A DNA stretch of 64,000 bases from Treponema sp. (GTDB taxonomy: Bacteria > Spirochaetota > Spirochaetia > Treponematales > Breznakiellaceae). The stretch covers positions 1 to 64,000 of the forward strand of contig JAITUR010000091.1 in NCBI GenBank assembly GCA_031286205.1. Direction: 5' to 3'. How positions within the stretch are numbered: position 1 is the first letter of the stretch; each line of letters starts with the position of its first letter. The notes beneath the pieces are model-generated. The model was given only the letters and a program-made list of their open reading frames with translations, was not told the origin of the DNA and searched no databases. Positions 9,327 to 18,530 of the stretch are shown here, piece by piece. Position numbers and translations under genes: made by a program.

Positions 9327-11650
9327 TTTTTGCCTACTTTTATTTTCGCGGTATTTTTTTCCAGATTTTCGGAATAAGCCGTTAGTGTTAATTCTCCTGT
9401 CGATTCGCCCGCTTTAATTAACACCAGGGCTTTACCTTCGAAGGCATTTGTTTTTGGCTGGGTAAACCCAAGATTTTGAGTTAAATCCCCCGAACAAGCG
9501 CCAAGGATTTCTCCGTCTCCTTCCAGCGAAAATTCCAATAAGGATTCATCGTTGGCGCATATATTGTTGTTTTTGTCGGCAATATTTACTTCGACATGCG
9601 CAACACCGCCGGGCTGGATACTGCTGTCTGCAATTAAATTTATTTTTTGCGGCTGCTCTGCCGTTTTTAATGTATACGAACAGGTTTCTTTGCCGTTTTG
9701 GATCCCTTTAATTTCTATAATGCCTGTATGGTACTCGAAGGTATATTCGATAATGCCATTTTCAAAATCCGATTTTTTTCTGCGTCCCATTTTTTTAGAG
9801 TTAATATATAATTCGGATTCATCGCAGTTTGTAAAAACCGCGGCTTTTACCGTTGTTCTTTTAAAATATTCATGATTTAGATGGCTTGTTAACTGCGGAA
9901 ACGACCATCTTCCTCTTGCGTAATTATTTTTCTTAAACTGATCATAAAATGCCAAATAAATAAACGGTTCCTGCTGCGGCGTTTTATCCAGCCAAATACT
10001 TTTGCGGAAAAAAGCGTTGGGTTTTAAAAAGCCGCAAATATCCAAAATGGAACCTGTCCAGCCTTTTGCAGGCCAGGAGCTTTCGCCAAGATAATCTATG
10101 CCCGCCCAAATAAATTGACCAATAACATTGTCATTTTCCAAAACAAACTGCCACGGATTTTTTTCCGATACATCTTCGAAATTTGTTCCAACGCTGGAAT
10201 AATATTCGTAACATTCAGTGCCTAAAATAGGTTTGTCTATTGCTTGTGTATAATGTTGATACAATGGTTCGTGGTAATTTAGCCCAAGAATATCGACATC
10301 TTTTGCAAGCGTTTTTGTAATTTTTACAAGTTCTTCTGCAGGGGCATTAACAAGAGAACGCGGATTAGCATGAGGAGCCAACGCGCAGGTTATAGGCCGG
10401 CTGTCTAATTTGCGTACTATGCCTGCAAGTTGTTTTTGAATAGCAATCATGCTTTCTTGCCCCTGATTCTCTACCTCGTTGCCAATACTCCACATAAATA
10501 TACAGGGATGGTTTCTATCGCGAAGAATCATATCGGTTAAATCGCGTTCCGCATCGGTATCGAAATGAGAAGCATAATAGCCGCTTTTCCATTTGTCAAA
10601 ACATTCGTCTACTACATAAAATCCAAGTTCGTCGCAAAGGTCTAAAAATTCTTCTGCCGGTAAATTATGGCTTGTTCTAATTGCATTGCAGCCTATGGAT
10701 TTTAGAATGTTTAATCTTCGCCTCCATACATCGTCATAATAAGCGGATCCTGTAATACCCGCCTCGTGATGAAGACATACGCCTTTTAACTTTATTTTTT
10801 GCCCATTAACTGTCATTCCTTTTTTATATGCAATTTCTATATTGCGAATGCCGAATTTTATTTTAACAGGCTCTGATGCTTCGCCATTAGTGTCGATATA
10901 AATTAAAGCGGTGTATAAATTGGGAGTTTCGCTCGACCACAATAAAGGATTTTTTATTTTTAGTTCATAATCTATTTTAAGTTCTTCTTTTCTGCTTATA
11001 TTAAAAGGAATAGATACTTCTTTTAGAAGGCTTCCGTCCGGGTTTAAAAATTTTAAATTGGCATTGCAAATGCCCGCTCTGTCTTTGCTTATAACTGCTG
11101 TTTTTACGGTAATGTCGGCTTGTTTTAAGTTTTTAGACAATTCAGAATCAATTTGAACACCCCAGGTTTTTATATGAACAAGCGGGACAACTTTTAATAC
11201 AACATTTCTGTAAAGACCGCTGCCGGAATACCATCTGTCAGGTTCTTCGCAGCCATTGTCCAACTGTACGGCAATAAGATTTTTACCGTCTTTTACAAAG
11301 TCCGTTATATCAAGTTCGAAACTGGAATAGCCGGATGCTCTTCCGCCCGCTTCTTTGCCGTTAACAAAAACTTTACTGTTGCGATACGCGCCGCCAAAAT
11401 AAATAAAAACAGCCTTGCCAATAACGGAATCTAAGAAAAATTCCTTGCGATACCAGGAGATACCCTGCCAAGAAAAAAAGCCCTGCATATTCTGAGCTGT
11501 CCAGCCGTCAGGTTTTCCTTTATCGAATGGCTGGCTTATAACCCAATCATGGGGCAGATCTAACTGCTTCCATGTTCTGTCGTCGAAATTTTCGCTTTGA
11601 GCGTTTTTTGGATTTCCAAGAATAAATTTCCAGTTATTGTTAAAGTTCAT
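9323..11650 (-). CDS. GH2-family glycoside hydrolase (beta-galactosidase-like)
   Basis: LPHDWVISQPFDKG, GVCLHHEAG, WSIGNEVENQGQ acid/base region, ILGTECYEYYSS nucleophile region. Confidence 0.92.
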   Translation of the reverse strand: MNFNNNWKFILGNPKNAQSENFDDRTWKQLDLPHDWVISQPFDKGKPDGWTAQNMQGFFSWQGISWYRKEFFLDSVIGKAVFIYFGGAYRNSKVFVNGKEAGGRASGYSSFELDITDFVKDGKNLIAVQLDNGCEEPDRWYSGSGLYRNVVLKVVPLVHIKTWGVQIDSELSKNLKQADITVKTAVISKDRAGICNANLKFLNPDGSLLKEVSIPFNISRKEELKIDYELKIKNPLLWSSETPNLYTALIYIDTNGEASEPVKIKFGIRNIEIAYKKGMTVNGQKIKLKGVCLHHEAGITGSAYYDDVWRRRLNILKSIGCNAIRTSHNLPAEEFLDLCDELGFYVVDECFDKWKSGYYASHFDTDAERDLTDMILRDRNHPCIFMWSIGNEVENQGQESMIAIQKQLAGIVRKLDSRPITCALAPHANPRSLVNAPAEELVKITKTLAKDVDILGLNYHEPLYQHYTQAIDKPILGTECYEYYSSVGTNFEDVSEKNPWQFVLENDNVIGQFIWAGIDYLGESSWPAKGWTGSILDICGFLKPNAFFRKSIWLDKTPQQEPFIYLAFYDQFKKNNYARGRWSFPQLTSHLNHEYFKRTTVKAAVFTNCDESELYINSKKMGRRKKSDFENGIIEYTFEYHTGIIEIKGIQNGKETCSYTLKTAEQPQKINLIADSSIQPGGVAHVEVNIADKNNNICANDESLLEFSLEGDGEILGACSGDLTQNLGFTQPKTNAFEGKALVLIKAGESTGELTLTAYSENLEKNTAKIKVGKK

Positions 11651-11721
11651 TAATCCCTCTTGTTTTGAATTATACCAAAATCAAATATTTTTAACAATAA
11701 GTATTAATTTTATAGATAATA

Positions 11722-12447
11722 TTAATTTATAGTTTGTGTTGTTTTGTTTATATAAAGCAAGGCATTCTGCTGTATTCCGTCAAAATAAGTATCTATAAAC
11801 CGGGCAAGTTCTTTTCCCACATAACGGTAATGCCAGGATTCCCATTTATAACCTGTAATATGTTCGTAACCAAGAGGGTAGGAGAGCGACCAGCCATAAT
11901 TCGAGGCATTAGCGGCAAGCCATTTACCTTCCGGGGTGTCGGCAAACGCATCTGTAATAGAGCCAAAATCGACAACTAAACCAAGTTGATGCTGACTGTG
12001 TCCCGGACGCGCGGAAAAAGTATCCGCTTCTTCCCGTCCATACTGTCTTACATAACGGAGATATACTTGTTCCTGATAAGCATACGACCTGTATGCGGAC
12101 GAAACTGTAAGAGTTAATCCGTCGGCGCGGGCGGCGGCGGCCATTTCTTCCAGCGAATCAAAAGCCGGACGGCAAAGCAGTAGATCGTTCCTGTTAGTTC
12201 TGTACAAAACATTTCTTCCTGTTAATGGGACAAGAACCGAAGGCGCATAATCTGCGGGAAGGGCGTGCTGCTTATCAACTAAAATCCACAAAAACGGATC
12301 GTAAGTTTCCAGTATGAAAGCTAAATCCATTTCCATTTGCGATAATTCTAAAATAACCGGCTGTTCGGCCTGCGAAACAGGATTTCTATTTATACAGGAA
12401 AATAAAACAAAAACAAAGAGAATGCAAAACTTACGGGCAGTATACAT
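11722..12447 (-). CDS. D-alanyl-D-alanine carboxypeptidase, VanY/peptidase M15 type
   Basis: VSSAYRSYAYQEQVYL, ARPGHSQHQLGLVVDFG, YEHITGYKWESWHYRYVG; N-terminal lipoprotein-like signal (LFSC). Confidence 0.92.
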   Translation of the reverse strand: MYTARKFCILFVFVLFSCINRNPVSQAEQPVILELSQMEMDLAFILETYDPFLWILVDKQHALPADYAPSVLVPLTGRNVLYRTNRNDLLLCRPAFDSLEEMAAAARADGLTLTVSSAYRSYAYQEQVYLRYVRQYGREEADTFSARPGHSQHQLGLVVDFGSITDAFADTPEGKWLAANASNYGWSLSYPLGYEHITGYKWESWHYRYVGKELARFIDTYFDGIQQNALLYINKTTQTIN

Positions 12448-13721
12448 TAAATTACTGTTCCCGGATACAGAATTGTATTTTTTGGAATAACAATTATACC
12501 GTCTACGATATAATAATGTCCGTAATTACCGTCTACCCGTTTAATTTCGTCTACACCTATGCGGCATCCTTCGCCGACACGGACATTTTTATCGATAATT
12601 GCGCCCTTAATAATTGCGCCTCTGCCAATACCTACATTTGGAATTCTTGCTTCGGCATTTTGCAGTTTTTGTTTGTCCGATTCGTAAAAGTCTGCCCCCA
12701 TACATACAACACCGTTAAGACTGGAGCCTGTTTCTACAGGTGTACGAATACCGACAATGGAGTTTGTAATATTTGCATTGGTTATTATACAGCCTTCGGC
12801 GGCAATGGATTGATTCATATTAGAAAAGTTCATCTTTGACGGAGGAAGATTACGCATATGGGTGTATATTGGCCTTGATTCGTCGTAGAAATCGAAGCGG
12901 GGACGCAGGGTTGTCAGTTCCAGGTTTGTATCGTAAAAGTTTTTTATGGTTCCGATATCTTCCCAGTAGCCGTCAAATAAATACGCGTTAACTCTAAGTT
13001 TGGAAATAGCTGCGGGAATAATTTCTTTGCCAAAATCTGTAAGTTCATTTGCCAAACATTCTTCCATTACTTTAGCGTTAAAAATATAAATGCCCATAGA
13101 ACCAAGGTAGCAGTCGTCTTTGTTAAAAGTTTCCGTTAAAAGCTCTGAAGGAACTTTGAAGTCGGAAATATCTTTGGTGGGTCCCGGTTTTTCCAAAAAT
13201 TCCGTAATTTGATTATTGGTATCTGCTTTAAGAATTCCAAGACCGCTTGCGTTTTCCCGTGTTACGCCTGTACAGGCAATCGTTATTTCCGCTTTGGAAT
13301 CGATATGTCTTTTAAGGAAATCTTGTAAATCCATACGATAAAGCTGATCGCCGGAGAGTATCATATAGTAAGAGGGTTTTTGAGTTCTAAAGTGAGGAAG
13401 GTTCTTGCGGATTGCGTCCGCGGTGCCTTCGTACCAGCCGGAATGTTCAAAGGTTTGCTCGGCGGCAAGAAGCTCTACATAACCCTTAGAAAAAGAATCG
13501 AAGACATAGGTTTGACCAATATGAAGATGCAAAGAAGCGGAGTTAAATTGGGTTACAATATATATCTGTCTAAGATTGGCGTTAATACAGTTGGAAATTG
13601 GAATATCTACAAGACGGTACTTGCCCCCAAAAGGTACGGCGGGTTTAGATCGATGTTGAGTAAGCGGAAATAATCTTGTACCCTTGCCGCCGCCTAGAAC
13701 TATCGACAAAACTTCTGCCAT
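12447..13721 (-). CDS. glgC: Glucose-1-phosphate adenylyltransferase
   Basis: LGGGKGTRLFPLTQHRSKPAVPFGGKYRLVDIPISNCINANLRQIYIVTQFNSASLHLHI. Confidence 0.97.
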   Translation of the reverse strand: MAEVLSIVLGGGKGTRLFPLTQHRSKPAVPFGGKYRLVDIPISNCINANLRQIYIVTQFNSASLHLHIGQTYVFDSFSKGYVELLAAEQTFEHSGWYEGTADAIRKNLPHFRTQKPSYYMILSGDQLYRMDLQDFLKRHIDSKAEITIACTGVTRENASGLGILKADTNNQITEFLEKPGPTKDISDFKVPSELLTETFNKDDCYLGSMGIYIFNAKVMEECLANELTDFGKEIIPAAISKLRVNAYLFDGYWEDIGTIKNFYDTNLELTTLRPRFDFYDESRPIYTHMRNLPPSKMNFSNMNQSIAAEGCIITNANITNSIVGIRTPVETGSSLNGVVCMGADFYESDKQKLQNAEARIPNVGIGRGAIIKGAIIDKNVRVGEGCRIGVDEIKRVDGNYGHYYIVDGIIVIPKNTILYPGTVI

Positions 13722-13891
13722 TTTCTGCTCCTTTAATAAATATAAATATTTATGTGCAAATTATAGGGTATAAAATAAGATTTGTCTAGTAGTTTTTCGC
13801 ATAAAAATCTGTCAATTATAGCGGTAAATAATCCTTAAAAGTCCGGAAAATACCTGAAATTACCTTGAATTTGCCCAAAATTACCGTAGGA

Positions 13892-14455
13892 TTATACCTG
13901 AATTTTCGAAACAAATTTATTATCTTTGATATAAAATCGTAATGGCAAATCTTTTCCTTCGGAAAGACCTATTCTTGTTGCCGTTATAATTTCCGGTTTT
14001 ATACGGGTATTTTCGATTCGCATTTTTCCTTCCAGAAGCGAAAGATTGTTATGCTTAAGCGTAATTCCGAATGCCTGTGTAAGTTTGCCTGGCCCGCTGC
14101 ACAGGTGTTCTTTTTTTTGGGTTTTGCGTCTTTTTTGCATAAGGGGAATACCCAACACAGGCTCCAGCGCACGGATAAGTACTGCCTCGCCTTCGCCCTC
14201 TTTTCCGCTGACTATGTTTATACAATGATACATTCCATAAATTAAATAAACATAAGTATTCCCCGCAGGGCCAAACATGGGTTTATTTCTTGGTGTCATT
14301 CCGCGGCTTGCATGGCAGCCGGGGTCGTCTTTGTAAAGATACGCCTCTGTTTCTACGATTATTCCGCTTAAATCTCCAAAAATCAGGCGCTTGCCAAGAA
14401 GCGCTTTTGCAAGATCAATCGTAGGCTGACTAAAAAACTTTTTTCCCAACGGCAT
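13892..14455 (-). CDS. 3-methyladenine DNA glycosylase (AAG/Mpg family)
   Basis: LGKRLIFGDLSGIIVETEAYLYKDDPGCHASRGMTPRNKPMFGPAGNTYVYLIYGMYHCINIV. Likely start is MPLGKKFF at 14455 rather than the ORF-track start at 14518. Confidence 0.93.
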   Translation of the reverse strand: MPLGKKFFSQPTIDLAKALLGKRLIFGDLSGIIVETEAYLYKDDPGCHASRGMTPRNKPMFGPAGNTYVYLIYGMYHCINIVSGKEGEGEAVLIRALEPVLGIPLMQKRRKTQKKEHLCSGPGKLTQAFGITLKHNNLSLLEGKMRIENTRIKPEIITATRIGLSEGKDLPLRFYIKDNKFVSKIQV

Positions 14456-14511
14456 GAAGATAATTATATAATATGTTACAATTAAAATACAAAGGGATCT
14501 TATAGAGTATA

Positions 14512-15375
14512 ATGTCAAATTTACAGGACAGGCTTAGAAAAATACAAAAGCAGCAAGACGGGTTAATAGAAAGCAAATTAAAGAATAAGCCTAAAAAGAT
14601 GATTCATTATTCAATTCCGGAAAACCTGGCGGATAAAGGCTGGGAATCCTGCGGGTTTTTATCGTTAAAAAGAGATATTTATATGGCTTCTCCTTTGGAA
14701 AAAAAGACCGTTCTGCCCAAGTTATTGCCGGTTATTGTTTCGGATTTAGCAGGCAGAGCCCTTCCAAAAATAAAAGACTTTCTTTTTTTCGATCTGGAAA
14801 CAACGGGTCTTTCCAGAGGGCACGGAACTGTTGCTTTTCTTGCCGCTTTTGGCAGATTTGTTCCCGAAGATAAACTTAAAATAACCCAATATTTGCTTTT
14901 GGATTATTCCGGCGAAAATGATTTTTTGGAAGCTGTGCTTGGTGAATTTAAAAATAAAAAATCCGTTATAGTAACATATAATGGCAAATGTTTTGATTCG
15001 CCGATTCTAAAAACACGCTGTCTTGTAAATCGGATAAAACCGCCGGAATATTTGCACGCGGATCTTCTGTATCCGGCAAGACGGCTGTGGAAAAAAATAA
15101 TTTCCAGTTGTTCGCAAGTTTCTGTAGAAACAAATATTTTGGGCATAGATCGCGACGATGATATTCCCGGCGCTCTTGCTCCGGAGATATGGTTTGAATT
15201 TTTAAAAACCGGCAGGACAGACAGACTCTTGGGAATATGTGATCACAATACAGCCGACATTTCCGGCCTTGCAAAAATGCTTTCCGCAATGATTTCCATA
15301 GCCCAAGACCCTGTTTATACAGAGTACCGCTACGACAGGAGCCAAATTACAACAGAAATTATGAACAAATCTTAA
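14512..15375 (+). CDS. RNase H-like/DEDD exonuclease-family protein (YprB-type)
   Basis: FLFFDLETTGLSRGHGTVAFLAAFGRF, VTYNGKCFDSPILKTR, CDHNTADISGLAKM (DEDD residues). Confidence 0.85.
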   Translation: MSNLQDRLRKIQKQQDGLIESKLKNKPKKMIHYSIPENLADKGWESCGFLSLKRDIYMASPLEKKTVLPKLLPVIVSDLAGRALPKIKDFLFFDLETTGLSRGHGTVAFLAAFGRFVPEDKLKITQYLLLDYSGENDFLEAVLGEFKNKKSVIVTYNGKCFDSPILKTRCLVNRIKPPEYLHADLLYPARRLWKKIISSCSQVSVETNILGIDRDDDIPGALAPEIWFEFLKTGRTDRLLGICDHNTADISGLAKMLSAMISIAQDPVYTEYRYDRSQITTEIMNKS

Positions 15376-16741
15376 TTTTACCGTTGTCCATAACCGCTGT
15401 TCTGTCGCATAAGTATTCTAAAGCTTCTTTATTATGAGAGATAAACAAAATTGTTAATCCAATTGCTTTGTTTATTTTTTTTAACAGCTTTAATATTTGT
15501 CCTTGAGCCTTTACATCTAAAGAGCTTGTTGCCTCGTCTGCAACCAAAAGGCGCGGTTCCAGAATAAGAGCGCGGGCAATGCAGATGCGTTGTTTTTGCC
15601 CCCCGGACAGTTCATGTACACGGCGTGTTTTAAAAGAGGGATCCAGCCCGACACGAAGAAGCATTTTATCGATCTTTCGTTTTCTTTCTTCCTGTGTTCC
15701 AATTTTGTGAATAACAAGAGGTTCATTCATTAACCAGCCTATTTTTTTACGGGGATTAAGCGAAGCGCCCGGTTCCTGGAAAATCATCTGCAGTTGCCCC
15801 CGAACAGGTTTTTTGCCGGATAAATGTACGCTTCCTTCGTAATCGATAAGCCCAAGAATACACAGGGCAAGGGTAGTTTTACCGCAGCCGGATTTTCCGG
15901 AAAGCCCGAATATTTCGCCCGCATATAATTCCAGATTTATATTTTTTAGTATGTATTTATTGGAGACATTTTTTAAATTTAAAAGCGGTATTTTTTCCGG
16001 TTTATTCTTTATTTTCTCGTATTGTGCCGGAGTCTGATTAACCAAAAATTCCTTTGCAAATTCTTCTTTGACAATTTTTCCCTTGCTCATTACAAGATAA
16101 CGGCTGCAGAATTCTTTAATAATGGAAAGATCGTGGGAGATAATTAACACAGTCATTTTATTTTCTATGTTCATTTTTGCAAGCAGGGATAAAATGCACT
16201 TCTGGCTTTCGGTATCAAGCGCGCTGGAAGGTTCATCCGCTATTAATAATTCAGGTTCCTTAATTAAGGCAATTGCCGCCATAACCCGCTGGCACATTCC
16301 GCCGGAAAGTTCGTGCGGATAGCTGTTATATACTTTTTCCGGTTTTTCAAAACCAAGAGAAGCAAGTATTTCCAGCGCCAATTTATTGTTCTGTTCTTCG
16401 TTTTTTTTACCGCTTAATTCCAGTGTTTCGGTAATTTGTCTGCCGGCTTTTATTAGGGGGTTTAATGCCTGCCGTACTTCCTGAAAAATTACGCCTGTGG
16501 TAATTTTATTGTTAAAAATAATCCCGCTGTTTAGAGAATCGATTTTAGCGGTTTCCGGCAGAAGGTTTGCAATGGACAATGCCGTAAGAGTTTTTCCGCA
16601 GCCGGATTCTCCCGCAATTCCAAGTATATCGCCTTTGTTTATGGAAAAACTTATATCATTAACCGGTTTAATATTGGTTTTTTTTATTTTAACCGTAAGA
16701 TTGGATACTTCCAAAAGTTTTTCCGTCATATTACGCTCCAC
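15359..16741 (-). CDS. Peptide/nickel ABC transporter ATPase with two fused nucleotide-binding domains (YejF/DppD-DppF-like)
   Basis: Two Walker A motifs (GESGCGKT, GKSGCGKT) and two signature motifs (ELSGGMCQR, ELSGGQKQR) in one ORF. Confidence 0.93.
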   Translation of the reverse strand: MERNMTEKLLEVSNLTVKIKKTNIKPVNDISFSINKGDILGIAGESGCGKTLTALSIANLLPETAKIDSLNSGIIFNNKITTGVIFQEVRQALNPLIKAGRQITETLELSGKKNEEQNNKLALEILASLGFEKPEKVYNSYPHELSGGMCQRVMAAIALIKEPELLIADEPSSALDTESQKCILSLLAKMNIENKMTVLIISHDLSIIKEFCSRYLVMSKGKIVKEEFAKEFLVNQTPAQYEKIKNKPEKIPLLNLKNVSNKYILKNINLELYAGEIFGLSGKSGCGKTTLALCILGLIDYEGSVHLSGKKPVRGQLQMIFQEPGASLNPRKKIGWLMNEPLVIHKIGTQEERKRKIDKMLLRVGLDPSFKTRRVHELSGGQKQRICIARALILEPRLLVADEATSSLDVKAQGQILKLLKKINKAIGLTILFISHNKEALEYLCDRTAVMDNGKIKICS

Positions 16742-17559
16742 TTGCCCTTATCTGTAAAACTTCGGCGTAAACCTTCGCCCAACAAATGAAAAGCCGTTAC
16801 AGTTAACATAATAAATAAACCCGGCGCCGCCGCGCCCCAAGGAGACGAAAAGAAATAAGTTTGCGACTCGTAAAGCATACGGCCCCAGGACGGCTCCGGC
16901 GGCTGTATTCCCAGCCCAAGATAACTCATGGAAGCTTCCGCCAGAATTGCGTTTGAAAGTCCAAGAACAGATGCGGATAAAAGAGAGGGAAGAAGGTTTG
17001 GCAGAATATGAATAAAAATTATACGAAAAAAACCTGCCCCTAAAATTTTTTCCGCCTGAATAAATAAAGCATTTTTGTATTGAATCGTTCCTGTCCGCAT
17101 AATTCGTGTATAACTTGGAATAAATAAAATAAAGAGTGCGAAAAACAAGGTAAATTGATTATTATCCATTACCGCAATAAAAAGCAATGCAAGAAGTATT
17201 CCCGGAAAAGAATTAAGGGTGTCAATTATTCTCATAATGATAGATTCTGTTATTCCGCCAAGATACCCTGCCAACCCGCCAAGCAGGCTGCCTGCCGCAG
17301 CCGCCGCTATTACGGTACATACCGCAAGAAAAAGCGAATTCCTGCCGCCCGCCATAATGCGCGAAAAATTATCCCTGCCAAAATTATCCGTTCCCAAAAG
17401 ATGTTTGGCGCTTGGCTTTGCAAACCGGTTTTCGTGATTCATTTGGTTGTAATCGTGGGGAACCCAAAAAAAACTTAACAGAGACATTAAAACAATAAAT
17501 AAACCAAGTATAGCGCCAATTTTTATTTCCAGGTTAAAGCGCGCAAAATTCAGCTTCAT
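16726..17559 (-). CDS. Peptide ABC transporter permease (DppC/YejE-like)
   Basis: LLGTDNFGRDNFSRIMAGGRNSL, EASMSYLGLGIQPPEPSWGRML. Confidence 0.93.
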   Translation of the reverse strand: MKLNFARFNLEIKIGAILGLFIVLMSLLSFFWVPHDYNQMNHENRFAKPSAKHLLGTDNFGRDNFSRIMAGGRNSLFLAVCTVIAAAAAGSLLGGLAGYLGGITESIIMRIIDTLNSFPGILLALLFIAVMDNNQFTLFFALFILFIPSYTRIMRTGTIQYKNALFIQAEKILGAGFFRIIFIHILPNLLPSLLSASVLGLSNAILAEASMSYLGLGIQPPEPSWGRMLYESQTYFFSSPWGAAAPGLFIMLTVTAFHLLGEGLRRSFTDKGKWSVI

Positions 17560-18530
17560 TGATTTCCCCTTGTTTTATTCGTAATAATTGCCGTTCTAAT
17601 TCTGGGGTCTAGAATCATAATTATTATATCCGCAAGAGTATTTGCCATAACAATAATAAATGCTATGTAAACCATTAAAGCCTGTAATAAAGGATAATCT
17701 CTGGATGATATTGCCGCAATTAAAAGCCTGCCAAGCCCCGGAATGGAAAAAACCTGTTCTATAATAATGCTGCCGGAGAGTACTTCCGCAATAATCATTC
17801 CAAACATTGTAATTGCGGGAATAAGCGCATTCTTTAACACATGATGCCGCAGTATGTAAAAGTAATCTGCGCCCTTGCTTTTTGCCGTGCGTACATAATC
17901 GCTTTTTAATTCCTGAATTAACGAACCTCTTAAAAATTTAATTAGTATTGCGGAATTTGGAACGGCAATTGCCAGGGCGGGAAAGATAAGACAGCCGATA
18001 AACCCCAAAAAATGTTCTTTGTAGTCGATATAATTGCCTGGAAGAAAAATTTTTAAGACAAGTCCAAAAAACCAAATAAATAATAATCCCAGAAAAAAAC
18101 CGGGAGTACTTATGCCTGCGGCGGTAAAAAAGTTTACAATTCTGTCGATTATACTGCCTTCTTTTTTTACCGTAAAAAAGGAAACCGGCAAAGAAATTAA
18201 TAAAATAAAAAACAAAGATAAAAGGGCAAGGGTTATGCTTACAGGAAGCCGCTGGGCAATTACCGAACTTATTGATTCCCCACGGAAACGAAAAGATGTT
18301 CCCGGATTTCCTGTAATAAAATTAATTAACCAGTCAAAGTAACGGGCAAAAACATTTCTGTTAAGCCCAAGCTCTTCCCGCAGTGTTTCCACCTGTTCCG
18401 GAGTAGAGTGTATGTCCGATAAATAAACTGCCGCATCTCCGCGTATAACGCTAAATGCCAAAAAACAAAAAAAGGATACCAGAAGCATGGTTACAAGAGC
18501 TGTAAGAATTCTTCTGAGTATGTAATTCAA
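17556..18530 (-). CDS. Peptide ABC transporter permease (DppB/YejB-like)
   Basis: LREELGLNRNVFARYFDWL, DYVRTAKSKGADYFYILRHHVLKNALIPAITMFG, EQVFSIPGLGRLLIAAISSRDYPLLQ. Confidence 0.93.
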   Translation of the reverse strand: MNYILRRILTALVTMLLVSFFCFLAFSVIRGDAAVYLSDIHSTPEQVETLREELGLNRNVFARYFDWLINFITGNPGTSFRFRGESISSVIAQRLPVSITLALLSLFFILLISLPVSFFTVKKEGSIIDRIVNFFTAAGISTPGFFLGLLFIWFFGLVLKIFLPGNYIDYKEHFLGFIGCLIFPALAIAVPNSAILIKFLRGSLIQELKSDYVRTAKSKGADYFYILRHHVLKNALIPAITMFGMIIAEVLSGSIIIEQVFSIPGLGRLLIAAISSRDYPLLQALMVYIAFIIVMANTLADIIIMILDPRIRTAIITNKTRGNQ

